A stretch of DNA of 64,000 bases, taken from positions 744,001 to 808,000 of the forward strand of contig CANLPY010000001.1 of assembly GCA_947493165.1 (NCBI GenBank). The letters are read 5' to 3'. Below the pieces are notes generated by a model, which made no database searches, was not told where the DNA came from, and saw only the letters and a list, made by a program, of their open reading frames with translations. The DNA is from an uncultured Erythrobacter sp. Its GTDB lineage: Bacteria > Pseudomonadota > Alphaproteobacteria > Sphingomonadales > Sphingomonadaceae. The translations under genes were made by a program, and so were the position numbers. Shown in pieces: positions 1-8,468 of this stretch; the first letter of the stretch is position 1, and the number at the start of each line of letters is the position of its first letter.

Positions 1-896
1 TCGAGGCTGTCCACGGTGGAGCTGGCCGGGTGGTGATTAAAGTCGCTGCTGACCAGAGGATCGGCGGTGTAATCAAGAACGCCCTTCATCGGGCCATCCG
101 CAGCCGCTTTGAGAGCAGCATTGAGTTCTTCAGCCGACGTATCGCGGCCCGGCGTGAACACCAGATCCACAAGGCTAACGTTCGGGGTCGGCACGCGGAC
201 GGATGAGCCATCCAGCTTGCCCGCCAGTTCCGGCAGCACCAGACCAACCGCGCGCGCTGCGCCCGTGGTGGTCGGGATCATGTTCTGCGCGCCGCCGCGT
301 GCCCGGCGCATATCGCTGTGCATTTGATCCAGCATGCGCTGATCATTGGTGTAGCTGTGGATCGTGGTCATGAAACCGCGCTCAATGCCCACCAGATCGT
401 TCAGCACCTTGGCAACTGGCGACAGGCAGTTGGTGGTGCAGCTGGCGTTGGAGACGATTACATCGTCCGCTGTCAGCACATCGTGGTTTACGCCGTAGAC
501 GACGGTGGCGGACACGTTCTTAGCCGGGGCAGAGATCAGCACCCGCTTTGCGCCGGCCGCCAAGTGAGGGCGGCACGCCTCATCGCTTTGGAAAAACCCG
601 GTGCATTCCAGCACGATGTCGATGCCTTGCTCGCCATGCGGCAGATTGGCCGGATCACGCTCTGAGGTGACAGCAATGCTCTTGCCGTTCACCACCATCG
701 CGCCATCAGCGACTTCTACCGTACCGGGAAAGCGGCCATGGGTGGAATCGTATTGGAACAGAAGCGCGTTTGATTTGGTATCGGCCAGATCATTGATCGA
801 GACCAATTCCAGATTATCGTCACTGCGCTCCAGAATAGCGCGCGCCACCAGCCGTCCAATACGGCCAAATCCATTGATTGCTACTTTGATCGCCAT
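1..896 (-). CDS. gap: glyceraldehyde-3-phosphate dehydrogenase, type I (C-terminus beyond window)
   Basis: Glycolytic/Calvin-type enzyme that oxidises glyceraldehyde-3-phosphate to 1,3-bisphosphoglycerate with NAD(P). My translation of the minus strand from the ATG at 896 begins MAIKVAINGFGRIGRLVAR, the Rossmann nucleotide-binding start of the family. It carries the catalytic-cysteine signature NASCTTNCLSPVAK and the later block ARGGAQNMIPTTTGAA. About 298 codons are visible. The usual length is about 335, so the last 35-40 residues lie off the left edge. It is downstream of tkt on the same strand with an 18-bp gap, so the two are probably co-transcribed; pgk often follows, which cannot be seen here. 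Identity is secure from motifs; the cofactor preference cannot be read. Confidence 0.96.
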   Translation of the reverse strand, partial: MAIKVAINGFGRIGRLVARAILERSDDNLELVSINDLADTKSNALLFQYDSTHGRFPGTVEVADGAMVVNGKSIAVTSERDPANLPHGEQGIDIVLECTGFFQSDEACRPHLAAGAKRVLISAPAKNVSATVVYGVNHDVLTADDVIVSNASCTTNCLSPVAKVLNDLVGIERGFMTTIHSYTNDQRMLDQMHSDMRRARGGAQNMIPTTTGAARAVGLVLPELAGKLDGSSVRVPTPNVSLVDLVFTPGRDTSAEELNAALKAAADGPMKGVLDYTADPLVSSDFNHHPASSTVDSL

Positions 897-914
897 GAGA
901 GGGGTAACTCCTGC

Positions 915-2894
915 TTATCCGTTTAGTTTGTTCAAAATCTGCGGGACAATAGCGTCCGCAGTTAAGCCGTAATGCGCAAACAAATCCTTGGCCGGGGCCG
1001 ATGCGCCGAACGTATCGATCCCGATATTCAGCCCATCATTGCCTGTGTATTTCTGCCAGCCAAATGTGCTGCCTGCTTCTAGCGAAACTTTCAGGCAATC
1101 GGCAGGGCATACGTCTGCGCGGTAATCATCGTCCTGTTCGTCAAACAATTCTGCACAAACCATTGAGACAACGTCTGCACCAATCCCTTGCGCTTCAAGC
1201 TGCTCTGCGCATTCTGCCGCCAGGTGAACTTCACTGCCCGTGGCGATCAACACCACTTTGCGGTCTGATCCGGCTGCTTTGGTGCGGTATCCACCGCGCA
1301 GCGACATATTCTCACCCGCGTCAGCCAGGCGCTGCTGCGGCAGACCCTGACGGGTAAGCGCGAGGATTGTCGGACGGTCAGGCTGTTCTAACGCAGCTTG
1401 CCAGCATTCGGCGGTCTCAACCGCATCGCATGGACGCATCACCAGCAAATTCGGCATAGCTCGCAACGAAGCGAGATGTTCAACTGGTTGGTGCGTCGGG
1501 CCATCTTCGCCCAGGCCGATGCTATCATGCGTCATCACATAAATCACACGCGCTTGCTGCAAAGCAGACAGGCGGATCGCGCCGCGCGCATAATCAGTGA
1601 AGACGAGGAATGTGCCGCCATAAGGAATAACGCCGCCGTGCAGCGCCATACCGTTCATGGCCGCAGCCATGCCAAACTCACGAATGCCGTAATAGACATA
1701 GCGTCCAGAGTAATCATCGGCGCTAAATGCCTCGATACCGCCTGCCTTGGTGTTGTTTGATCCGGTCAGATCGGCGCTGCCACCGATTGTATCGGGCAAC
1801 CGCGGGTTAATATCTGCGAGCGCCATTTCGCTCGCCTTGCGGGTCGCAACACCAACCGGCTCTGCCAGCAAGCCTGCTATAAAGTCCTGCATACCAGTGG
1901 TCGCAGGCAATTCGCCCGCCATCCGGCGCGTGAATTCGGCCTTGTGCTCAGATGCATCCATGCGCGTCTGCCATGCGCCATGTGCATCGCGCCCCATATC
2001 GGCAGTCGCGCGCCAATCTGCGAGAATATCCTCCGGCACAACGAATGGCTCATGGCTCCACCCCAGCGCTTCGCGGGCTCCGGCAATCTCATCTGGGCCC
2101 AGCGGCGCGCCGTGAGTGGCCGATGTGCCCTGCTTAGTCGGTGCGCCCTTCCCGATTACAGTCTTGCACGCGACCAGCGACGGGCGGTCATCCGCTTTTG
2201 CTTCGCCAATGGCGCGTTCAATGTCGGCAAAGTCATGTCCGTCACAGCTGACGACGTGCCAGCCGGTCGCTTCATAACGCGCCTTGATATTTTCACTGGT
2301 TGAAAGATCAGCCGACCCATCAATTGTGATGTTGTTATCATCCCACAGCACAATCATCTTGCCGAGGTTGAGGTGTCCTGCAAGGCCGATTGCTTCGTGG
2401 TTGATACCTTCCATCAAGCAGCCATCGCCTGCGACCACCCAGGTGCGGTGATCGACCAGATCGTCTCCAAACACGGCATTCATATGCCGCTCTGCCATCG
2501 CCATACCGACCGCCATCGCGAGGCCTTGGCCCAGCGGTCCGGTGGTGCATTCGACGCCTTCTAAAAGGAAGTTTTCAGGGTGACCGGCGCAGGGCGAACC
2601 CAGCTGGCGAAAGTTGCGGATATTATCCATCGTCGGGGCGGCATATCCAGTGAGATGCAGCAAAGAATACACCAACATAGAGCCATGGCCTGCGCTCAAA
2701 ACAAACCGATCACGGTCGGCCCAGTCTGGGCGCGCAGGATCAAACTTCACATGGCCGGAAAACAAGGTTGCGGCGACATCGGCCATACCCATCGGCATAC
2801 CGGGGTGTCCCGAATTGGCGGCCTGCACGGCATCCATTGAAAGCGCGCGAATGGCGTTTGCCATATTCTGCAAACGGGCGGTGTCGGTCGTCAT
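915..2894 (-). CDS. tkt: transketolase
   Basis: Thiamine-diphosphate enzyme of the non-oxidative pentose phosphate pathway that moves two-carbon ketol units between sugar phosphates in the cytoplasm. The 659-residue length matches bacterial transketolases. Visible motifs are NSGHPGMPMGMA near residue 27, the ThDP-binding segment GDGCLMEGINHEA with the following NNITIDG, the transketolase signature around GGTFLVFTDYARGAIRLSAL, and the DSIGLGEDGPTHQPVEHL block in the pyrimidine-binding domain. The ATG at 2894 is preceded by an AGGAG-like Shine-Dalgarno sequence. It is the first gene of the visible tkt-gap unit. Nothing is unusual in length or key residues. Confidence 0.97.
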   Translation of the reverse strand: MTTDTARLQNMANAIRALSMDAVQAANSGHPGMPMGMADVAATLFSGHVKFDPARPDWADRDRFVLSAGHGSMLVYSLLHLTGYAAPTMDNIRNFRQLGSPCAGHPENFLLEGVECTTGPLGQGLAMAVGMAMAERHMNAVFGDDLVDHRTWVVAGDGCLMEGINHEAIGLAGHLNLGKMIVLWDDNNITIDGSADLSTSENIKARYEATGWHVVSCDGHDFADIERAIGEAKADDRPSLVACKTVIGKGAPTKQGTSATHGAPLGPDEIAGAREALGWSHEPFVVPEDILADWRATADMGRDAHGAWQTRMDASEHKAEFTRRMAGELPATTGMQDFIAGLLAEPVGVATRKASEMALADINPRLPDTIGGSADLTGSNNTKAGGIEAFSADDYSGRYVYYGIREFGMAAAMNGMALHGGVIPYGGTFLVFTDYARGAIRLSALQQARVIYVMTHDSIGLGEDGPTHQPVEHLASLRAMPNLLVMRPCDAVETAECWQAALEQPDRPTILALTRQGLPQQRLADAGENMSLRGGYRTKAAGSDRKVVLIATGSEVHLAAECAEQLEAQGIGADVVSMVCAELFDEQDDDYRADVCPADCLKVSLEAGSTFGWQKYTGNDGLNIGIDTFGASAPAKDLFAHYGLTADAIVPQILNKLNG

Positions 2895-3155
2895 GCTTGG
2901 GTAGGCTCCTGCTGCCAGCGTTTGTGAGCGCGTGAAAGCCGTGCGTATATCGCATTGATTCGCTGCGCGCCGCAGCCTTTGCCGAGGCGCTGGAGGAGGT
3001 CAAGCGCGCCCTTTCCTCTGCGCCCTTGTTATACCCGCGCCCGATCTCTTTCGGCTCAATCCAGCCCAACTTCCGCACGGTTCGCTCGCAACACTTATCA
3101 ACAGGAGCACCCAAGGCTTTGCAGGCCCAATTCTTTCTTGGTAAACGGACCCACT

Positions 3156-3383
3156 ATGAGTGAAGCCCGAATAGACGAGGCAATGGCGCGGCTTGATACC
3201 GCACTGGCCCGCATTGAAGCAGCACGTGCAGCGATCCCTGCTGCCTCCCCGCAATCGAACAGCGATGAGGGCGCGAATTCGCCGCGCATCATGGCATTGG
3301 TGAACGCGCATGAGAAATTGCGCGAAGAGGTTGCCGATACGCTAACCGAGCTCGACGGCGTGATTGCGGAGCTGGAAGAATGA
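3156..3383 (+). CDS. small coiled-coil protein upstream of zapA
   Basis: A 75-residue acidic, almost wholly helical protein with no cysteine and no membrane segment. The start ATG at 3156 was chosen because upstream codons in the frame look non-coding and the protein from MSEARIDEAMARLDTALARI onward shows regular heptads. A second helical half runs from about residue 45 to the end. Its stop overlaps the zapA start in an ATGA junction, so the pair is translationally coupled. The position suggests a role near the Z ring, perhaps analogous to small coiled-coil partners such as ZapB, but that is inference; I do not recognise the family. Confidence 0.8.
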   Translation: MSEARIDEAMARLDTALARIEAARAAIPAASPQSNSDEGANSPRIMALVNAHEKLREEVADTLTELDGVIAELEE

Positions 3384-3889
3384 GCACAGTCACACTTCAG
3401 ATCGGCGGCAAATCATATGCGGTCGCTTGTGCAGATGGCGAAGAATCGCACATCGCCAAGCTGGGATCGATGATCGATGCGAAATTCGCGCAGATGGGCG
3501 ATAATCTGGCGCCCCAAGAGGTGCAGAACTTCCTCTTTGCCTCGCTGATTCTAGCCGATGAGCTGCATGAGGCGAAGCAAGCTTCCGCCGCTCCAGCTTC
3601 CACTCCGTCTCCATCGGCCGACGACGCGGATGACAAACCAAAGGGCAAGAAAAGCGAACTGCGCGCCGAGATCGATCAATTGAAGCTCGTCCAAGCCAGT
3701 TTAGAAAGCGAACGCGACAGTCTGGCGGAGAAGCTGAAAGCCGCTAAAGAGGTTGCACATGCCGCCACTGAAAACGCCGATCAGCACGACATGTTCGGCC
3801 AAGATGTGCTGGCTGCGCGGCTTGAGACGCTAGCTGCGCAAGCAGAAGCCTGCGCTGAAGCCCTTGAGAGTGACGCACCAACCTCCTAA
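3380..3889 (+). CDS. zapA: cell division protein ZapA
   Basis: FtsZ-associated protein that bundles protofilaments and stabilises the Z ring. The N-terminal globular head begins MSTVTLQIGGKSYAVACADG, the typical ZapA beta-hairpin start, followed by the helical stretch with SLILADELHEAK. A C-terminal coiled coil runs from about residue 85 to 150. At 169 residues it is longer than E. coli ZapA (about 109), with an Ala/Ser/Pro-rich insert near residues 68-80. It overlaps the preceding coiled-coil gene by 4 bp and is followed directly by the 6S RNA, the classical zapA-ssrS order, which supports the call. Confidence 0.9.
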   Translation: MSTVTLQIGGKSYAVACADGEESHIAKLGSMIDAKFAQMGDNLAPQEVQNFLFASLILADELHEAKQASAAPASTPSPSADDADDKPKGKKSELRAEIDQLKLVQASLESERDSLAEKLKAAKEVAHAATENADQHDMFGQDVLAARLETLAAQAEACAEALESDAPTS

Positions 3890-3892
3890 ATG

Positions 3893-4035
3893 ATTGGGTG
3901 GCGGGGCTGCCCGGTGCGAGCCGATTGAATATCCCTGAGGCTATAAGCAATCCATCGGGAGCTGTCCCTGCCTGAGTCCACCGGTTCGGCCGTGGGGTTC
4001 GGGCATACGGCACCCACCTGACGTTTTCGCGTCAG
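3893..4035 (+). ncRNA. ssrS: 6S RNA (ssrS), boundaries approximate
   Basis: Non-coding RNA that mimics an open promoter and sequesters sigma-70 RNA polymerase in stationary phase. It sits between zapA and the 5-formyl-THF cyclo-ligase gene, the conserved 6S position. A closing stem pairs tgggtg (3895-3900) with caccca (4011-4016). The 5' strand carries GTGCGAGCCG and ATCCCTGAGG and the 3' strand GTGGGGTTCGGGCATACGG, the alphaproteobacterial 6S core as I know it. A separate hairpin with 6-bp arms (4018-4023 with 4030-4035) follows immediately. Ends are estimated from pairing; a covariance-model search would fix them. Confidence 0.87.
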
Positions 4036-4096
4036 AGGATTTCTACTGGTCCGGCCCATGGTGGTCCCGTCACTTTCTTTTTGCGCAGCGCATCCG

Positions 4097-4128
4097 AGGC
4101 CGACTGGCCGCCCGAGCTTATGCGAGGG
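4097..4128 (+). repeat. fragment of dispersed hairpin element, related to 23641-23672
   Basis: This 32-bp stretch matches the reverse complement of 23641-23672 at 29 of 32 positions by direct reading. It keeps the inner palindrome (GGCC, four-base loop, GGCC) and the TATGCGAGGG tail. It lies between the 6S RNA and the cyclo-ligase start. The related long element is the hairpin array downstream of nadK. Confidence 0.7.
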
Positions 4129-4206
4129 TATCGCACTTGCGGATGCAGGTGCATGAAACAAAAACACGGGGAACTCACATGCCCGCACAGGCGTTGCGCC
4201 AATGAG

Positions 4207-4791
4207 ATGACTTCCACTTCAAAAACCGAACTCCGCAAAAGCTTGCGCCGAGCGCGCAATGAGCACGTGCTGGCCCAGCCAGAGGCGATCAAGGCGTTGC
4301 TGTTCCACCGCCCGCCAATTGCCCTGCTCAGCCGCATTAGCGATAACGCCAGCATTGGCCTGTATCACGCAAGCGCGGATGAAGCGCCCGCATCAGCCTA
4401 TGCCAAGTTCTTTCACGAACAAGGCCGCACGGTCGCCCTTCCCCGTTTCAGCGGACGCGGCGCGGCAATGACATTTGCCGAGCATTCCGATCCCCTGACA
4501 GAAAGCGACTTGGAAATCGGACCGTTCGGCTTGTTGCAGCCCAGCGCTGATGCAGCCAACGTTGTTCCAGACGTTCTGTTCGTGCCGCTCATCGGTTTTA
4601 CCGCAGCTGGTGACCGGCTGGGCCAAGGCGGCGGGCATTATGATCGCTGGCTTTCGGAACATCCTGGCCGTTTGACCATTGGCCTTGCGTGGGACGTGCA
4701 GCTGGTTGAGCCACGCGATGCCCTGCCGATAGAGCCGCACGATATAGCGCTTGATGCGGTGATTACCCCGACGCGAAGTTATGGATTATGA
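4207..4791 (+). CDS. 5-formyltetrahydrofolate cyclo-ligase
   Basis: ATP-dependent enzyme (YgfA/MTHFS family) converting 5-formyl-THF to 5,10-methenyl-THF in one-carbon metabolism. The protein is 194 residues from the ATG at 4207 (MTSTSKTELRKSLRRAR); upstream codons run into non-coding DNA next to the 6S RNA and a repeat, so the longer reading was rejected. The family signature is VPLIGFTAAGDRLGQGGGHYDRWL, with the glycine-rich phosphate loop near residue 140. In many proteobacteria this gene is co-transcribed with 6S RNA, as the order here also suggests. The end overlaps the next small gene by 11 bp if that gene starts at 4781. Confidence 0.93.
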   Translation: MTSTSKTELRKSLRRARNEHVLAQPEAIKALLFHRPPIALLSRISDNASIGLYHASADEAPASAYAKFFHEQGRTVALPRFSGRGAAMTFAEHSDPLTESDLEIGPFGLLQPSADAANVVPDVLFVPLIGFTAAGDRLGQGGGHYDRWLSEHPGRLTIGLAWDVQLVEPRDALPIEPHDIALDAVITPTRSYGL

Positions 4792-5023
4792 AATGAACCG
4801 CGAAGAACCAACTTGGCGCATACCTTTTGGGATTGTAGCTCTGATGATCGGCCTAACAGCGTATGGGCTTGCGGTCGCGCATTTCGCGCCCACTACGATC
4901 AGCACGTGGCCGGGCTGGGTTCAAACGATTGTCTATCTGGTGCTTGGCGTGATCTGGTTGCTACCGCTCAAACGTTTCCTGATTTGGATGGAAACCGGCA
5001 GATGGAGTCCGCCTGAAGGTTGA
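4781..5023 (+). CDS. DUF2842 family small membrane protein
   Basis: A protein of 80 residues, or 76 if translation starts at the ATG at 4793 (MNREEPTWRIPFG). It has two hydrophobic segments, about residues 16-33 and 45-62, separated by a short polar loop, and ends with LIWMETGRWSPPEG. This layout and the terminal WMETGRW motif fit the DUF2842 family of alphaproteobacterial inner-membrane proteins, whose function is unknown. It overlaps the cyclo-ligase gene, so it is probably co-translated. No catalytic residues are visible. The family call is from memory of the motif and is fairly secure; the role is open. Confidence 0.82.
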   Translation: MDYEMNREEPTWRIPFGIVALMIGLTAYGLAVAHFAPTTISTWPGWVQTIVYLVLGVIWLLPLKRFLIWMETGRWSPPEG

Positions 5024-5049
5024 TCTGTAAATAGCCGGCTCGTGGTGAT

Positions 5050-5922
5050 ATGCCGCCAATTATGAAATGGCTATTTGCACCGCTCACCCTAGTCCTCGCA
5101 TCTTGCGCGCCCTCAACTGCGCAAACAGCGACACCTGCGACCGTCTATGATCAATCTCCGCCTGAGATAAATGAGTTCATGACTCAGCCTGCTGTGCTGG
5201 TGTTCTCAAAAACACGCAGCTGGCGGCATAATGAAGGCATTGCAGGCGCAGACCGTTTTTTTGCCGAATTTACGGCAGACAACAACATGGGGCTTTTTAC
5301 CACCGTCAACGCTGCGGTGTTCAACGCTGAACAGCTCGCCCGGTTTGATTTGGTTGTCTTCAACAACATGACCGGCGATTCGCTCTCTCTTGAACAAGAA
5401 CGCGCGTTTCAGAAATGGATCGAAGAAGGCGGCGCGCTGATCGCAGTTCATGGTTCCGGAGACAATTCCCACAGCGATTGGAGCTGGTACGACACGCAAG
5501 TGATCGGTCCGCAATTTGTCGGCCATCCTGCCGATCCGCAGTTTCAGGACGCGCGGATTGTGAACCTCGCCGCAGCGCACCCGATCATGCAAAGCATTCC
5601 AGCGGACTGGATACATAATGATGAGTGGTACAGTTTTGACACCGCTGAATTGAAGGGTGCTGTGCCGCTGCTGGGTCTAGATGAGGATAGCTATAGCCCG
5701 CAGAACTTGGTGTATGGCGACCGCGAAGACTTGCGCATGGGCGGCGGGCCAGAGGGCCATCCGATCGCTTGGTCGCGCTGCATTGGCAAGGGCCGCACAT
5801 TTTATTCGGCAATTGGTCATAAGCACACCAGCTATGACGATCCGATCTATCGCCGCATCCTCTCCAATGCGATTGCGTGGGTGCGCGCAGATGATGCGCA
5901 ACGCGCAGGCTGCAACGAATAA
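5050..5922 (+). CDS. ThuA-domain lipoprotein (class I glutamine-amidotransferase-like fold)
   Basis: Predicted exported lipoprotein of 290 residues. The N-terminus MKWLFAPLTLVLASCAPS has a hydrophobic core and a lipobox LASC, so it is probably processed at the cysteine; translation may start at 5050 or at the ATG at 5062. The mature part starts VLVFSKTRSWRHNEGI and continues with DLVVFNNMTGDSLSLEQERAF, GGALIAVHGSGDN, HNDEWYSFD and GRTFYSAIGHKHTSY, the standard blocks of the ThuA (trehalose-utilisation) family. ThuA proteins in other bacteria act on oxidised sugars; the substrate here cannot be read. It stands alone before tRNA-Asp, which is on the other strand. Confidence 0.88.
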   Translation: MPPIMKWLFAPLTLVLASCAPSTAQTATPATVYDQSPPEINEFMTQPAVLVFSKTRSWRHNEGIAGADRFFAEFTADNNMGLFTTVNAAVFNAEQLARFDLVVFNNMTGDSLSLEQERAFQKWIEEGGALIAVHGSGDNSHSDWSWYDTQVIGPQFVGHPADPQFQDARIVNLAAAHPIMQSIPADWIHNDEWYSFDTAELKGAVPLLGLDEDSYSPQNLVYGDREDLRMGGGPEGHPIAWSRCIGKGRTFYSAIGHKHTSYDDPIYRRILSNAIAWVRADDAQRAGCNE

Positions 5923-5946
5923 TCATATCTGAAGAAATGTCCCAAG

Positions 5947-6023
<77 letters not shown>

Positions 6024-6075
6024 GTATTTGTGGGTTTGCACCGCTTGGGAGCGAGGCCATTAGGCCCCGCTGATC

Positions 6076-6100
6076 TGACTGTCAACGGCTCTGACAGTCA
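6076..6100. other. perfect 9-bp inverted repeat
   Basis: Arms TGACTGTCA and TGACAGTCA enclose a 7-base loop in the 98-bp gap between bkdB and tRNA-Asp. The plus-strand side is followed by TTTATT, while the minus-strand side lacks a T run. It is therefore a weak candidate terminator; it may instead stabilise the 3' end of the bkd transcript. Confidence 0.4.
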
Positions 6101-6121
6101 TTTATTGCCATTTTGAAAACT

Positions 6122-7396
6122 TTATTCCGTCAGCAGCAAAACTGGCGTCTCAACCAGCTTTTTAATGTCCTGAATAAAGCTTGCCGCATCATAGCCATCC
6201 ACGACCCGGTGATCGCAAGAAATCGAGATATTCATCAGCTTGCGCTTCTCGATTCGCTCGGTGCCATCAGGGCCGGTGACATACATCGGTCGCTCAATAA
6301 TCCGGTTCGGACCTATGATCGCAACCTCTGGCCGATTGATAACCGGCGTAGTTGCCACACCGCCCAGCGGGCCAAGCGATGTGACGGTAAGGGTTGAACC
6401 AGAAAGCTCGTCCGATGTGGCTGAGCCATCGCGCGCAGCCTCAGCCAAGCGCCCGATTTCGCGCGCCAGTTGCCAAATATTCTTTGACTGCGCGTCTTTG
6501 ATCACAGGCACCATCAGGCCATTGTCGGTCTGCGCTGCCATACCGAGATGCACCGCGCCGTGGCGTGTCACGACATTCGCTTCGTCATCATAGCGCGCAT
6601 TGATCATCGGATAATCCGGGACCAGCTTGCAGATCGCGCTGATGAGCAGCGGCAACATCGTCAGTTTTGGCTTCTCACCGCGATTGGCGTTTAGGTCCGC
6701 CCGCATCCGTTCAAGTTCAGTGACATCGACTTCTTCAACGTAAGAAAAGTGCGGGATTGAGCGCTTGGATGCGGCCATATTCTGCGCGATGCGTTTGCGC
6801 AGGCCAATGACTTTGATCGGCTCGTCCGCGCGCGCTTTGCCCGCTGGCGCGAAGCCTCCGCCTGCGTTGTAAGACAGATACTGGTCGAGATCGGCGTGAC
6901 GCACACGGCCATCAGCTGCCGGCTTCACCGCGCCCAGATCAATCCCAAGCTCTTTAGCGCGCTGGCGCACAGCGGGCGTTGCCAGCACTTTGCTCTTGGA
7001 AGCTGCAGGCGATGGGCTTTCTGAAACAACGGGCACTGACTCAGGCTCAGGAGTAGGCGCAGGAGTAGGCGCAGGAGTAGGCTCTGGGGTCGGCTGGGGA
7101 GCAGGCGCTTCGGCCTCTTCCTTTGCTTGCTCCTGGACCTCGTCAGGTACTTCGCCTTCAACCTCGACCACCAGCAGCATCGCGCCAACGGCAACAATAT
7201 CGCCGGCGTCACCTGCAACCTCAGTCACTGTGCCCGTAACCGGGCTTTCGATGTCGATCGTTGCCTTGTCGGTCATCACATCGACGATGTGCTGATCTTC
7301 TTCGATCTGATCGCCAACTTTGACCTGCCATTCGACGATTTCCGCCTCGGCCACGCCTTCGCCCACATCGGGCATGTTGAATGTGAATTTGGTCAT
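6122..7396 (-). CDS. bkdB: branched-chain 2-oxoacid dehydrogenase E2 (dihydrolipoamide acyltransferase)
   Basis: Core acyltransferase of the branched-chain keto-acid dehydrogenase complex, moving the acyl group from lipoamide to CoA. From the ATG at 7396 (MTKFTFNMPDVGEGVAEAEI) it has 424 residues. The lipoyl domain carries the modified lysine in MTDKATIDIE (Lys44). A Pro/Glu/Thr-rich linker near residues 100-135 is encoded by short near-identical repeats. The peripheral subunit-binding domain includes LATPAVRQRAKELGIDL, and the catalytic domain ends with DHRVVDGYDAASF. It lies 7 bp downstream of E1 beta in one operon. Other acyl-CoA specificities are possible, but a separate alpha and beta E1 favours branched-chain substrates. 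No E3 gene is nearby. Confidence 0.93.
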   Translation of the reverse strand: MTKFTFNMPDVGEGVAEAEIVEWQVKVGDQIEEDQHIVDVMTDKATIDIESPVTGTVTEVAGDAGDIVAVGAMLLVVEVEGEVPDEVQEQAKEEAEAPAPQPTPEPTPAPTPAPTPEPESVPVVSESPSPAASKSKVLATPAVRQRAKELGIDLGAVKPAADGRVRHADLDQYLSYNAGGGFAPAGKARADEPIKVIGLRKRIAQNMAASKRSIPHFSYVEEVDVTELERMRADLNANRGEKPKLTMLPLLISAICKLVPDYPMINARYDDEANVVTRHGAVHLGMAAQTDNGLMVPVIKDAQSKNIWQLAREIGRLAEAARDGSATSDELSGSTLTVTSLGPLGGVATTPVINRPEVAIIGPNRIIERPMYVTGPDGTERIEKRKLMNISISCDHRVVDGYDAASFIQDIKKLVETPVLLLTE

Positions 7397-7403
7397 AGTC
7401 GGG

Positions 7404-8468
7404 TCAATCCTTGAGGATCTTATCAATCGCTTCGCCAATGCGAACCGGGCCTGGGAAGTAAGCCCATTCGAGGCTGTGCGGATAGGGTGTGTCAAAGCCG
7501 GTGACGCGGAGTGCCGGCGCCTCCAGGTGATAGAAACAGCGCTCAGTCACCAGCGCAGAAAGCTCGGCGCCAAAGCCGGAGGTGCGGGTCGCTTCGTGCA
7601 CAATCAAGCAGCGTCCGGTGCGCTTAACCGACGCTTCGATGGCTTCAATGTCGAGCGGCATCAGCGTGCGCAGATCGAGAATATCGGCCTCAATGCCTTT
7701 ATCCGCGCACACCGCCTCTGCCACATGCACCATGGTGCCGTAGGCCAGCACGGTGAGCTGTTCGCCTTCGGTTACCTGACGCGCCTTGCCGAGCGGTATT
7801 TTGTAATACCCATCTGGAACGACGCTGTCCTTGTGCTTCTTCCACGGCTCAACCGGTTTGTCGTAGAAGCCGGTGAATGGGCCGTTATAAATCCGCTTAG
7901 GCTCAAAGAAGATCACTGGATCATTGTCTTCGATGGACGCAATCAGCAATCCCTTGGCATCATAGGGCGTCGCCGGGATTACCGTCTTCAGGCCCGCCAC
8001 ATGGGTGAACAAAGCCTCTGGTGATTGGCTGTGTGTCTGCCCGCCAAAAATCCCGCCGCCAAAGGGAGAGCGCACTGTCATCGGCGCGATGTAATCGGTC
8101 GCCGAACGATAGCGCAGCCGCGCAGCCTCTGAGATCAGCTGATCGAGACCGGGGTAAATGTAATCGGCAAACTGAATTTCGGGGATCGGGCGGAGGCCAT
8201 AAGCGCCCATGCCCACCGCGACACCAATGATGCCGCATTCAGAGATTGGCGTGTCGAACACGCGGGTCTTGCCGTGCTTTTCCTGAAGGCCGGCGGTCGC
8301 GCGGAATACGCCGCCGAAATAGCCGACATCCTCGCCCATCACGATGGTGTCGGGATCGCGTTCCAACATGATGTCGAGCGCCTCGTTAATCGCCTCGATC
8401 ATATTGATCCGGCGTTCTTCTTGACCTTCTGCGGGAGTAGCGGCGTTTTTTACGTCATGCGCGCTCAT
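7404..8468 (-). CDS. bkdA2: branched-chain 2-oxoacid dehydrogenase E1 beta subunit
   Basis: Beta subunit of the thiamine-dependent decarboxylase of the complex. It has 354 residues and starts MSAHDVKNAATPAEG, with the conserved part beginning at RINMIEAINEALD. Transketolase-like pyrimidine-binding motifs are GEDVGYFGGVFRAT, FDTPISECGIIGVAVGMGAYG and the block RSPFGGGIFGGQTHSQSPEA. The C-terminal domain shows DLRTLMPLDIEAIEASVKRTGR and HEATRTSGFGAEL. Its start overlaps the stop of E1 alpha (ATGA), giving translational coupling for a heterotetramer. The sequence resembles branched-chain E1 beta more than pyruvate E1 beta because of the IYNGPFTGFYDKPVEPW segment; this is a judgement from family knowledge. 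Confidence 0.93.
   Translation of the reverse strand: MSAHDVKNAATPAEGQEERRINMIEAINEALDIMLERDPDTIVMGEDVGYFGGVFRATAGLQEKHGKTRVFDTPISECGIIGVAVGMGAYGLRPIPEIQFADYIYPGLDQLISEAARLRYRSATDYIAPMTVRSPFGGGIFGGQTHSQSPEALFTHVAGLKTVIPATPYDAKGLLIASIEDNDPVIFFEPKRIYNGPFTGFYDKPVEPWKKHKDSVVPDGYYKIPLGKARQVTEGEQLTVLAYGTMVHVAEAVCADKGIEADILDLRTLMPLDIEAIEASVKRTGRCLIVHEATRTSGFGAELSALVTERCFYHLEAPALRVTGFDTPYPHSLEWAYFPGPVRIGEAIDKILKD

Noticed and set aside
4018..4035. Terminator of 6S RNA
   Set aside because: The 6-bp hairpin has no following T run, so it is kept only as part of the 6S 3' region.
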